Of a stretch of DNA of 64,000 nt, positions 51,253 through 59,376 are shown in pieces. Numbering within the stretch: the first letter of the stretch is position 1; each line of letters opens with the position of its first letter. The position numbers and the translations under genes are program-made. The notes under the pieces are model-generated. The model saw nothing but the letters and a program-made list of their open reading frames with translations. It was not told where the DNA came from and did not search any database. The stretch spans positions 1,501,001 through 1,565,000 of the forward strand of contig JADJXE010000001.1 of NCBI GenBank assembly GCA_016716005.1, given 5' to 3'. Source of the stretch: Acidimicrobiales bacterium. Its GTDB lineage: Bacteria > Actinomycetota > Acidimicrobiia > Acidimicrobiales > JADJXE01.

Positions 51253-51989
51253 CGGCGTTGGTCACAGGGGCCGGCGGCGCGCTCGGCGGTGCCATCGCCG
51301 CCCGCCTGGCCGCCGACGGCCACCCGGTCGCGGTGGTCGACATCGACGCCGCCGGCGCGGAGGCGACGGCGTCGCGGATCCGCTCCCGCGGCGGTGCGGC
51401 GGTCGCCTTCCCCTGCGACCTCCGCGACGCGGATCGCATCGCCGCGACCTTCGTTGCGGCCCAACACGACCTGGGCCCCCTCGCGGTGCTGGTCAACAAC
51501 GCGGCGGTCTTCCCGTCGGGGCCGTTCGTCGACGTCACCGTCGAGGAGCACGACGAGACGATCGCCGTCAACCAGCGCGCCTACTTCCTGTGCGCGCAGC
51601 ACGCCGCCCGCTCGATGATCGCAGCCGGAGAGGGTGGGAGCATCGTGAACGTCGCCTCGATCACGTGGCACGGGTACTGGGCCCACATGTCGCCGTACGT
51701 GGCCGCCAAGGGAGCGATCATCGCGATGACCCGGGCCCTGGCCCGCGAGCTCGGTCCCCGCGAGATCCGGGTGAACGCGGTGGCGCCGGGGGCGTTCCCG
51801 ACGAGGGCGGAGCGCATCCAGCACCCCGACCTCGGGGCCTACGAGCGCCACGTCCTCGACTCCCAGGCGCTCAAGCGGCGAGGCACGTTCGACGAGCTGG
51901 CCGCGGTGGTGTCGTTCCTGGCCGGCGCGGAGGCCTCGTTCGTCACCGGCCAGACGCTGAACGTCGACGGGGGCTGGGTGATGACCTGA
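51249..51989 (+). CDS. Short-chain dehydrogenase/reductase of the sugar-acid operon
   Basis: 246 residues, classical SDR: VTGAGGALGGAIA, NNAA, NVASITW (Ser), SPYVAAKGA (Tyr/Lys) and LNVDGGW. The TTG at 51249 must be the start: it gives TALVTGAG directly, overlaps the dehydratase stop as TTGA and has AGGGAG 5 bases upstream. Probably oxidises or reduces a sugar or sugar acid in the same pathway. Confidence 0.9.
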   Translation: MTALVTGAGGALGGAIAARLAADGHPVAVVDIDAAGAEATASRIRSRGGAAVAFPCDLRDADRIAATFVAAQHDLGPLAVLVNNAAVFPSGPFVDVTVEEHDETIAVNQRAYFLCAQHAARSMIAAGEGGSIVNVASITWHGYWAHMSPYVAAKGAIIAMTRALARELGPREIRVNAVAPGAFPTRAERIQHPDLGAYERHVLDSQALKRRGTFDELAAVVSFLAGAEASFVTGQTLNVDGGWVMT

Positions 51990-52045
51990 CGGCGACGCCC
52001 GGGGATGCCCCGGCCCCCACCGCAACGCACGCATCGGAGGTCGAC

Positions 52046-53209
52046 ATGACGTTCTCGACGGTCCCCGGGCTCGACGGCCCCCCCGAGGTGGGTGTCGGCA
52101 TGCTCGGCTACGGGTTCATGGGGCGGGCGCACTCGAACGCGCTGACGGCGATCGGCTCGGTGGCCTGGCCGCCGCCGGTCCACCCTCGGCTGCGGGTGAT
52201 CGCGGGGCGCACGGAGCACGCCGTGCAGGATGCGGCGCGCCGGTTCGGGTTCGAGCGGGCCACCACCGACTGGCGCGACGTGGTGGCATCGCCCGACGTG
52301 ACGGTGTTCGACAACTGCGGCCCCAACGACCTGCACGCCGAGCCGACGATCGCGGCGGCCCGCTCCGGCATGCACGTCGTGTGCGAGAAGCCGCTCGGAC
52401 GGGACGCCCGCGAGTCGTACGAGATGTGGAAGGCGGTGGACGCCACCGGGGTGGTGCACATGACCGCCTTCAACTACCGGTTCTTCCCCGCGGTCCAGCT
52501 GGCCAGGCAGCTGATCGAGGCCGGCGAGATCGGCGAGATCCGCCACTTCCGCGGGCGCTACCTCCAGGAGTGGCTCGTCGACCCGGCGTTCCCGCGGACG
52601 TGGCGGCTGTCGAAGGGCAGCGCCGGGTCGGGCGCCCTGGGCGACCTGGGCGCCCACGTCGTCGACCAGTCGCGCTTCCTCGTGGGCGAGCCGGTGCGCG
52701 TCACCGCGGTCATGACCACCTTCGTGTCCGAGCGGCCCGGCGGCACGGTCGACGTGGACGACGCCTTCGAGGCGACCGTCGAGTTCGAGAACGGGGCCAT
52801 CGGCACCTACGAGGCCACCCGCTGCGCCCCCGGTCGCAAGAACTCCATGCGCTGGGAGATCAACGGCACCCGGGGCACGATCGCGTTCGACCAGGAGAGG
52901 ATGAACGAGCTGCAGGTGCACCTGGCCGGCTCGGCGCCCGGTGGACGGGCGCAGGGGTTCCGGACGGTGATCGTGTCCGAGGCGTACCACCCGTACCAGT
53001 CGCTCTGGTGGCCCCCCGGTCACCTGATCGGGTGGGAGCACGTGTTCGTGCACGAGCTGCTCCACGTCCTCGAGGCCGTCAGGGGCGACCACCCCGTCGC
53101 TCCCCTCGGCGCCACGCTGGAGGACGGCTACCGCTGCGCCGAGGTGTGCGAGGCCATCGCCCTGGCGGCCAGCAGCGGCGAGCGCCGGAGGGTCGTGTAC
53201 CAGCCGTGA
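52046..53209 (+). CDS. Gfo/Idh/MocA-family oxidoreductase
   Basis: 387 residues. N-terminal NAD(P) fold VGVGMLGYGFMGRAHSNAL and HVVCEKPLGRDARE (the EKP motif with catalytic Lys), then the C-terminal alpha/beta domain with GALGDLGAHVVDQSRFLVG. The family oxidises sugars or polyols such as inositol. ATG 52046 follows GGAGG by 5 bases. Third gene of the dehydratase/SDR unit, 56 bp after the SDR. The inverted repeat at 53231-53281 closes the operon. Confidence 0.92.
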   Translation: MTFSTVPGLDGPPEVGVGMLGYGFMGRAHSNALTAIGSVAWPPPVHPRLRVIAGRTEHAVQDAARRFGFERATTDWRDVVASPDVTVFDNCGPNDLHAEPTIAAARSGMHVVCEKPLGRDARESYEMWKAVDATGVVHMTAFNYRFFPAVQLARQLIEAGEIGEIRHFRGRYLQEWLVDPAFPRTWRLSKGSAGSGALGDLGAHVVDQSRFLVGEPVRVTAVMTTFVSERPGGTVDVDDAFEATVEFENGAIGTYEATRCAPGRKNSMRWEINGTRGTIAFDQERMNELQVHLAGSAPGGRAQGFRTVIVSEAYHPYQSLWWPPGHLIGWEHVFVHELLHVLEAVRGDHPVAPLGATLEDGYRCAEVCEAIALAASSGERRRVVYQP

Positions 53210-53230
53210 CGCGGCGCCTCACCGCTTCGC

Positions 53231-53281
53231 CGTTCTGTGCACCGAGACCGCCGGATTCCGACCTCGCGCGTGCACAGAACG
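53231..53281. terminator. Long inverted repeat between convergent genes
   Basis: CGTTCTGTGCAC / GTGCACAGAACG, 12-bp perfect arms 27 bases apart, with a small inner CGAG/CTCG pair. Lies between the Gfo/Idh gene and the convergent beta-helix gene, so it can terminate both. Its lower GC and its exactness are unlike the other terminators here; a dispersed repeat element is also possible. Confidence 0.7.
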
Positions 53282-53296
53282 CGCAGCCCGGCGACC

Positions 53297-54796
53297 TCAC
53301 TCGCCCGCGGCCGCCTCGAAGGGGCCCAGGTCGGGGCCGTCGCCGATCCACCTCGGGTTGCCGGCCGCGTCGTGGTCGAGCCCTTCGACGGCCGCGCCCG
53401 CGTCGCGGGCGGGGCTAGTGGGGAGGGGCACCACGTCGCCCGCCTCCGGGTCGGTGAGCTGCGGGTCGCCGACCACCAGGTCGACCTCCCAGCCCAGGTC
53501 GGCCAGCGACGCACGCTCGGCCACCGTGACCGACCGCTCGTCGCCCACGTCGAGGAGCTTGGCCGAGGCGTCGTCGACCAGCGTGCGGCGGAGCACCACC
53601 GTCGAGCCGGGCGGCACCCAGAAGCCGCTGCCGCCGTTGTCGGCGACGATCGAGTTCACGATCTCGAGGAGCACCGGCTCGCCGGAGTCGTACCCCCACG
53701 TGCCCACGTAGCCCTCCTCGCCCGGCCGGAGGTGGTGGGTGACGAGCACGTGGACGTACCGGTAGCGGCCGGGCTGATCGCCGACGAGGGCGGCGTCGGC
53801 GCCGGTGCCGTCGACGACGGTGTTGATCACGTCGCCGCCCCGCCACAGCTTCACGCCGTTGCGGTCGACGTCACGCACGGCGCTGTCGAGCACGACGACG
53901 TCGTCGGCCTTGGTGTCGATGCCGTCGCCGCCCGCCCCCGACACCGTGCAGCCGATCACGGCGACCTGGCGACCGTCCTCGATGGCGACGGCGTCGGCCG
54001 CGGTGTCCTGGCTGCCGGCGCGGCCCTCCACCCGCACGCCCTCCAGCCACCAGTGGGCGCACGGGCCGGCGTTGCACGAAACACCCAGGTCGGCGCCGTC
54101 GACGACGACGTCCACCACCAGCAGACCGTCGACCGCCGGCGGGGTGCCGGGCACCTCCCGGTTGTCGCCGAAGGCGATGACCCCCTCGCGGAAGTCGCCC
54201 TCGAGCTGCTCGATCCGGAGCCGCTGCAGGGTGACGTCGCGCAGGGTGCCGCCCTCGCGGTCGAGGGCGACCCCGGTGCGGAAGCCCTGGAGGGTGACCC
54301 CCTCGACGACCACGCGGTCGGCGCCGATCTCCACGCCGGTGGTCTGGCCGGCGGCAGCCCGCACGACCACGGCCCCGTCGCCGTCGGCCCGCAGGCAGAC
54401 GTCGGGCTCGGCCAGCACGAGGGCGCGGGCGTCGTCGTCGTTGGGCTCGGTGTACGTGCCCGGCTCGACCAGCACCACCGTGCCCGGCCCGGCGCCACGG
54501 AGGGCGTCGGCGATGCTCGACCCCTCCGCCACCCGCACGGTGCGGGCCGCGTCGGCACAGGCCTCGTCGGCCGGCCGCGGGAACCGGGCGACCTCGAGGG
54601 GCACCCAGGTCTCCGGCAGCGGGCGGGGTCCGGCCGCCAGCGCCTCACCACCCACGCCCGACCCCTGGCCGGGTGGGGCGCTGGGCTCGGCGCCTGGCGA
54701 GCAGCCACCCACGAGTGCGGACGCGCCGGCCAGCGCCAGCGCCGCCACCACCGGCCACGAGGGCCGGCGCGGCCGTCGGCGGAAGCGGCCCACCAC
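53297..54796 (-). CDS. Right-handed beta-helix lipoprotein
   Basis: 499 residues. A basic head, hydrophobic stretch and lipobox VGGC (ASALVGGCSPG) anchor it outside. The body has regular, short, Val/Gly/Asp-rich turns (VVVEGVTLQGFRTGVAL, VAVIGCTVSGAGGDGIDTKADDVVVLDSAVRD) typical of a parallel beta-helix (PbH1) as in polysaccharide lyases and epimerases. It ends with an Asp/Pro-rich segment (NPRWIGDGPDLGPFE) common in such surface proteins. No catalytic residues can be assigned. GTG at 54796 or 54793. Confidence 0.8.
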   Translation of the reverse strand: MVGRFRRRPRRPSWPVVAALALAGASALVGGCSPGAEPSAPPGQGSGVGGEALAAGPRPLPETWVPLEVARFPRPADEACADAARTVRVAEGSSIADALRGAGPGTVVLVEPGTYTEPNDDDARALVLAEPDVCLRADGDGAVVVRAAAGQTTGVEIGADRVVVEGVTLQGFRTGVALDREGGTLRDVTLQRLRIEQLEGDFREGVIAFGDNREVPGTPPAVDGLLVVDVVVDGADLGVSCNAGPCAHWWLEGVRVEGRAGSQDTAADAVAIEDGRQVAVIGCTVSGAGGDGIDTKADDVVVLDSAVRDVDRNGVKLWRGGDVINTVVDGTGADAALVGDQPGRYRYVHVLVTHHLRPGEEGYVGTWGYDSGEPVLLEIVNSIVADNGGSGFWVPPGSTVVLRRTLVDDASAKLLDVGDERSVTVAERASLADLGWEVDLVVGDPQLTDPEAGDVVPLPTSPARDAGAAVEGLDHDAAGNPRWIGDGPDLGPFEAAAGE

Positions 54797-54866
54797 CCCA
54801 GCATGCGCCCAGCGGCGGGCGCTGGCGACCGCTGCCGGAACGCTGCAGGCCCGGCCCTGCGCGGGC

Positions 54867-55910
54867 CTAGGCCCGGACGGGGACCAGCCGCTTGCGGGCC
54901 AGGCGGTCGGCCGACGGCCAGCGGACCTCGTCGGCCCAGCCGAGCCGCTCGAACACCCTGATCATCCGGGCCGACGGGTCGAGCTGGCGCCGGTCGACGC
55001 CGTGGCGTGCGAGCTGCGGGAAGGCGTGGTGGTTGTTGTGCCACGACTCGCCGAAGGTGAGCGGAGCCAGCCACCAGACGTTGCGCGACTGGTCGGTGGT
55101 GACGAACCGGCGGCTCCCGACCATGTGGCAGACGGAGTTGATCGAGAACGTCACGTGCTGGGTGATCCCCACCCGCACCAGCCCCACCCACACGAACGCG
55201 GTGAGGGCCCCGGCCAGGCTGCGGTGCGTCATCCAGCCGATCAACAGGGGCAGCACGACGGTGATCGCGGCGATGAGGGGGAAGAGCCGGTCGATCGCCC
55301 GGAGGTCGCGATCGGCCCGGAGGTCGGCGACCTGCGGATCGGACGTGGGCACCCCGCGACCCAGCAGCCAGCCCACATGGGCGTGGACGAAGCCACGGAG
55401 CACGCCGAGCGCCCCGGACCCGTGCCCGACGGGGGAATGGGGGTCACCGGGCCGGTCGGTGGTCTTGTGGTGGGCGCGATGCACGGCCGTCCAGCCCACG
55501 GGGCCACCCTCGATCGCCGTCGAGCCCGCCAGCGCGAGCACCACCTTGAGCCAGCGCCGCGGTCGCAGGGCACGGTGGGCGAAGGTGCGGTGGTAGCCGA
55601 TCGTCACGCCGAAGCCGCTCACCACGAACAGCGCCGCGAACAGTGCGACGTCGGCCCACTGGGGGCGGAGCAGCGGCCATCGGACGACGGCGGTGACCCC
55701 GGCGACGACCGGAACGACGATGATGGCCCAGCTGGTCAGCTGCTCGACGCGCCCACGGCGCGGCGGCGGGGATCCCACTGACTCGGGATCGGCGTCCTGG
55801 CGGACGGCCCCGTCGGGATCGGCGTCCTGGCGGACGGCCACGTCGGGATCGGCGTCCTGGCGGACGGCCACGTCGGAGGGGGCGTTCTGATGGACGGCGA
55901 CCACGTTCAC
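54867..55910 (-). CDS. Membrane fatty-acid desaturase (acyl-CoA Delta9 type)
   Basis: 347 residues. The three His boxes are intact: HRTFAH (107-112), HRAHH (144-148) and HNNHH (291-295), the pattern of stearoyl-CoA-type desaturases, with four TM helices around them. It introduces a cis double bond in saturated acyl-CoA. The N-terminus is unusual: about 45 residues with three near-identical AVRQDADP decapeptides encoded by 30-bp DNA repeats, not seen in typical relatives. The start GTG at 55910 precedes these repeats; a start after them cannot be excluded. Confidence 0.9.
   Translation of the reverse strand: MNVVAVHQNAPSDVAVRQDADPDVAVRQDADPDGAVRQDADPESVGSPPPRRGRVEQLTSWAIIVVPVVAGVTAVVRWPLLRPQWADVALFAALFVVSGFGVTIGYHRTFAHRALRPRRWLKVVLALAGSTAIEGGPVGWTAVHRAHHKTTDRPGDPHSPVGHGSGALGVLRGFVHAHVGWLLGRGVPTSDPQVADLRADRDLRAIDRLFPLIAAITVVLPLLIGWMTHRSLAGALTAFVWVGLVRVGITQHVTFSINSVCHMVGSRRFVTTDQSRNVWWLAPLTFGESWHNNHHAFPQLARHGVDRRQLDPSARMIRVFERLGWADEVRWPSADRLARKRLVPVRA
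55783..55875 (-). repeat. 30-bp tandem repeats in the desaturase N-terminus
   Basis: Three copies starting at 55783, 55813 and 55843, plus the start of a fourth. The copies differ by single bases and encode (D)AVRQDADP in frame. Confidence 0.9.
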
Positions 55911-56084
55911 TCACTCGCTCTGAGGCACCCGGATCTGGCGAACTCGGCGAGAGGTGCTGGGAACTGACACTGGTACGAGGACTGGTGCTGCCGACTCCGA
56001 GACCCAGGGTACCGGGTCGGCAGGGGGGACGCCCTCCGCCCCCCGGCGCACCCCCCTGCGGCGCTCGTCGGCCGGGCGACCCGG

Positions 56085-56103
56085 TAGGCTGGGCAACTGC
56101 CCA
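56085..56103 (+). promoter_or_regulatory. -10 box and adjoining palindrome upstream of the glycosyltransferase operon
   Basis: TAGGCT (56085-56090), a -10-like box, is followed and overlapped by a perfect palindrome TGGGCA-AC-TGCCCA (56090-56103). A repressor bound there would block the start site. It leaves about a 100-base leader before GTG 56203. The rest of the 55911-56202 spacer has no gene. Confidence 0.5.
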
Positions 56104-56202
56104 TCTCGGTTGGGTCGCCTTGTTTGGGCTGGACGGCCGCTTCGTGCCAGTCGCCCCGTGCAGGCTTGACGCCTCGGACTGAGCCAAGAAACAGGAGCTC
56201 AC

Positions 56203-57384
56203 GTGCGCGTCGCCCCCACCATCTCTCTGCCTGCCCGGTCACGCCCCGGCGCGGGCCGCTCGTTCGGCATCCTCACGACGTACCCACCGACGGCCTGCGG
56301 GATCGCCACCTTCTCGGCCGCCCTGTCGACGGGCCTGGTCGCGAACGGCCAGTCCGTCGGCATCGTGCGGGTGCTCGACGGCCTCGACACCGACGACCCG
56401 GCCGTCGTCGGCGGGCTCGACAACGGCTCCCCCTCGTCGGTGTCACGGGCCGCCGCCGTGCTGAACCGCTTCGACGTCGCCATCGTGCAGCACGAGTACG
56501 GCCTGTACGGAGGTCGCAACGGCGAGGAGGTCGTCGACCTGCTCCGCGCCCTGGACGTCCCGTCGATCGTGGTCGCCCACACCGTGCTCCGGGACCCCAG
56601 CGCCCATCAGCGACAGGTGCTCGAGGCGGTGGCCGACGCGGCCAGCGTCGTCGTCGTGATGACCGATGCCGCCCGTCGGCAGCTGAGCCGCTCCTTCACC
56701 GTCGACCGCTCCAAGATCGCCATGATCCAGCACGGCGCGGCCACGGCCGAGCCCGCTCCCGACGGGCGCAACGACCGGTCCTCGGGCCCGCCGGTGCTGC
56801 TCACCTGGGGCCTGCTCGGTCCCGGCAAGGGCATCGAGTGGGCGATCGACGCCATGGCCCAGCTCAAGGACCTCCACCCCCGGCCCCGCTACGTCGTGGC
56901 CGGACGGACCCACCCCAAGGTGGCGGCCCGCGACGGCGAGGCCTACCGGGAGATGCTGATCCGGCGGACCTGGGCCAACGGGACGGTGTCGGGCGTCCAC
57001 TTCGACGCCGAGTACCGCGACCTCCCCTCGCTCGGCCGGCTGATCGACAGCGCCACCGTGGTCGTGCTCCCCTACGACTCGCCCGACCAGGTCACCTCGG
57101 GGGTGCTCGTCGACGCCGTCGCCGCCGGCCGCCCCGTCATCGCGACCGCGTTCCCGCACGCCGTGGAGCTCCTCGCCAGTGGTGCCGGCCTCGTCGTCCC
57201 CCGTCGCGACCCCGATGCCCTCGCCGACGCGCTCCGCCGCGTGCTCACCGAGCCCGGGCTCGTCGAGGACATGGCCGCCGAGGCCACCCGGCTCGCCCCG
57301 TCCCTCGGCTGGCAGGCCATCGCGGCCCAGTACACGGCGATCGGCGACGGCATGCTCGACCGCCTCGAGGAGGTGCCCGCATGA
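56203..57384 (+). CDS. Glycosyltransferase, GT4-like (GT-B fold)
   Basis: 393 residues. FGILTTYPPTACGIATFSAAL is the GT-B N-domain donor loop; LLTWGLLGPGKGIEWAIDAMAQL and VVLPYDSPDQVTSGVLVDAVAAGRPVIAT (the E/D-x7-E type region) form the nucleotide-sugar site. It should transfer a sugar from a nucleotide donor; the acceptor is unknown. GTG 56203 has CAGGAG 5 bases upstream. The end overlaps the next gene as ATGA, so the two are translated together. Confidence 0.88.
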   Translation: MRVAPTISLPARSRPGAGRSFGILTTYPPTACGIATFSAALSTGLVANGQSVGIVRVLDGLDTDDPAVVGGLDNGSPSSVSRAAAVLNRFDVAIVQHEYGLYGGRNGEEVVDLLRALDVPSIVVAHTVLRDPSAHQRQVLEAVADAASVVVVMTDAARRQLSRSFTVDRSKIAMIQHGAATAEPAPDGRNDRSSGPPVLLTWGLLGPGKGIEWAIDAMAQLKDLHPRPRYVVAGRTHPKVAARDGEAYREMLIRRTWANGTVSGVHFDAEYRDLPSLGRLIDSATVVVLPYDSPDQVTSGVLVDAVAAGRPVIATAFPHAVELLASGAGLVVPRRDPDALADALRRVLTEPGLVEDMAAEATRLAPSLGWQAIAAQYTAIGDGMLDRLEEVPA

Positions 57385-58442
57385 CGGCGCCGCAGCCGGC
57401 GTACGACCACATCGTCCGCCTGACCGGTGAGCACGGGATCTTCGAGCACGCGGACCACACCGACCCTCGGCGCGGCCACGGCCACTGCACCGACGACATG
57501 GCCCGCCTGCTGCTGGTGACGGCTCGTGAGCAGGAGCCCGACAGCCTCACCCGGGACCTCGCCCGGTTCTCGCTCCGCTTCCTCACCGAGGCCCAGGGCG
57601 TCGACGGCTCGTTCCGCAACCGGCGGAGCAGCCGCGGGCGGTGGCTGGACCGGCGGACCGTCGAGGACTGCTGGGGCCGCAGCCTCTGGGGGCTCGGCAC
57701 GGCCGCGGCGCGCAGCGACGACGCCGCGACCCGCCAGATCGCCATGATCTCGTTCGAGCGCGGCGCCCAGCTGCGCTCCCCGTGGCCCAGGGCGATGGCG
57801 TTCGCGGCACTCGGCGCCGCCGAGGTGCTCCAGGTGCACCCCGGTCATCTCGGGGCTCGGCGGCTGCTCGCCGACCTCGCCGACCGCATGGACGGGAGCG
57901 ACCGCAGCGCGATCACGCCCTCGTGGCCGTGGCCCGAGCCCCGCCTCACCTACGCCAACGCCGCTCTCCCCGACGCGATGATCGCAGCCGGCGACGCGCT
58001 CGGACGTCCGGCACTGCTGGACGACGGGCTCGCGCTCCTCGGCTGGCTCCTCGACCGCGAGACGCTCGACGGCCACCTCTCGGTGACGCCGGTCGGGGGC
58101 GCCGGGCCCGGCGACGCCGCACCGGCGTTCGACCAGCAGCCCATCGAGGTCGCGGCGCTGGCCGACGCCTGCGCTCGGGCCGCGACCCTCACCGGGGATG
58201 CGCGCTGGTCCTCCGGCGTCGTCCTGGCCGTCGGGTGGTTCCTGGGCGACAACGACGCCGGAGCACCCATGTGGGATCCGGTCTCGCAGGGCGGCTTCGA
58301 CGGCCTCCACCAGCACGGCCCCAACCGCAACCAGGGGGCCGAGTCCACGCTGGCGCTGCTCTCGACCCTGCAGCACGCCCGCCACCTCCAGCCCGTGTCG
58401 GCGGGCGCACCCGGCGCCGCGTCGGCGACCGTGGTCGACTGA
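57381..58442 (+). CDS. (Alpha/alpha)-barrel glycosidase-like partner of the glycosyltransferase
   Basis: 353 residues. GHCTDDMARLLLV, RRTVEDCWGRSLWGLG and FDQQPIEVAALADACARA are helix-capping motifs of an (alpha/alpha)6-type barrel, in places fused to glycosyltransferases in other genomes. Conserved acidic pairs (CTDD, VEDCW) could be catalytic, but no reaction is established. It starts by ATGA overlap with the glycosyltransferase. The next gene (58447) follows by 4 bp. Confidence 0.75.
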   Translation: MTAPQPAYDHIVRLTGEHGIFEHADHTDPRRGHGHCTDDMARLLLVTAREQEPDSLTRDLARFSLRFLTEAQGVDGSFRNRRSSRGRWLDRRTVEDCWGRSLWGLGTAAARSDDAATRQIAMISFERGAQLRSPWPRAMAFAALGAAEVLQVHPGHLGARRLLADLADRMDGSDRSAITPSWPWPEPRLTYANAALPDAMIAAGDALGRPALLDDGLALLGWLLDRETLDGHLSVTPVGGAGPGDAAPAFDQQPIEVAALADACARAATLTGDARWSSGVVLAVGWFLGDNDAGAPMWDPVSQGGFDGLHQHGPNRNQGAESTLALLSTLQHARHLQPVSAGAPGAASATVVD

Positions 58443-58446
58443 CGGC

Positions 58447-59277
58447 ATGCGGATCGGACTCGAGGCATCGCAGCAGCGGATGAGCTGGGCGGAGCTGGTG
58501 CGGCGGGTGCGCTACGCCGAGGACGCCGGCTTCGACGGCTGGTGGGGCTTCGACCACTTCCAGCCCATGTACGGGGAGGGGCCCGGCGAGTGCTTCGAGG
58601 CCTACACCACCATGGCCGCGCTGAGCGGTCTCACCAGCCGGATCCGCCTCGGGGTGCTGGTCGCCGGCGTGACCTACCGGCACCCGTCGATGGTGGCGGC
58701 CCAGGCGACGACCATCGACCACGCCTCCGGTGGTCGGCTCGAGCTCACCCTGGGCTCGGCCTGGTTCCAGCCCGAGCACGCCGCGCTCGGCATCCCCTTC
58801 CCGCCCACGGGTGAGCGCCTCGACATGCTGGACGAGGCCCTCACCATCCTGCGGGGGCTCCTCACCACCGACGGCTTCACGTACGAGGGCGCGCACTGGC
58901 AGGTGCGCGACGCCACCATCGACCCCAAGCCGGTGCAGCGGCCCACCCCTCCCCTGTGGGTCGCCGCCACCGGCGAGCGCCGGGCCCTCCCGCTGGCGGC
59001 CCGCCACGCCGACGCCTGGCACTCCTTCGGGTCGCCGGCGGAGCTGACGGCCCGCTCGGCCACGCTCAGCCGGCTGGCCGAGCAGGCCGGCCGCGACCCC
59101 GGCACCATCCTGCGGTCGGCGTCGCTCGACCTGTCGCAACCGTGGGACGCGGTGCGCGCCGACGCCGAGGCCTACCGGACCGCCGGCTTCGGCTACCTGA
59201 TCTGCGGCTGGCCGGGCGAGGGCGAAGCGCACCTCGACCACTTCGTCGAGCACGTCCTCCCCGGCATCGCCGGCTGA
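58447..59277 (+). CDS. LLM-class oxidoreductase (F420-dependent type)
   Basis: 276 residues, a luciferase-like TIM barrel: MRIGLEASQQRMSWAELVRRVRYAEDAGFDGWWGFDHF, LGVLVAGVTYRHPSMVAAQATTIDHASGGRLELTLGSAWF, and PPLWVAATGERRALPLAARHADAW. These match actinobacterial F420-dependent LLM enzymes; FMN use cannot be excluded. The start lies 4 bases after the barrel-protein stop, so it is likely the third gene of that operon. The substrate is unknown. Confidence 0.88.
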   Translation: MRIGLEASQQRMSWAELVRRVRYAEDAGFDGWWGFDHFQPMYGEGPGECFEAYTTMAALSGLTSRIRLGVLVAGVTYRHPSMVAAQATTIDHASGGRLELTLGSAWFQPEHAALGIPFPPTGERLDMLDEALTILRGLLTTDGFTYEGAHWQVRDATIDPKPVQRPTPPLWVAATGERRALPLAARHADAWHSFGSPAELTARSATLSRLAEQAGRDPGTILRSASLDLSQPWDAVRADAEAYRTAGFGYLICGWPGEGEAHLDHFVEHVLPGIAG

Positions 59278-59376
59278 CGCTCGGCTCCCGGTCCGCCGTC
59301 GGCCGCCAGCCGCGCACTTCCAACGCGGCCCTCGCGGGTAGATGATGTCGGTGAGTCCTCAGCGAACCGAGGGACC

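Noticed and set aside
45978..51989. A frame on the plus strand open for about 2,000 codons
   Set aside because: Its upstream part runs opposite to the pirin and WS/DGAT genes and out of frame with the dehydratase, and has the Arg/Pro/Gly-rich, motif-free composition of a shadow frame. Only its end (51249-51989) is a real SDR gene.
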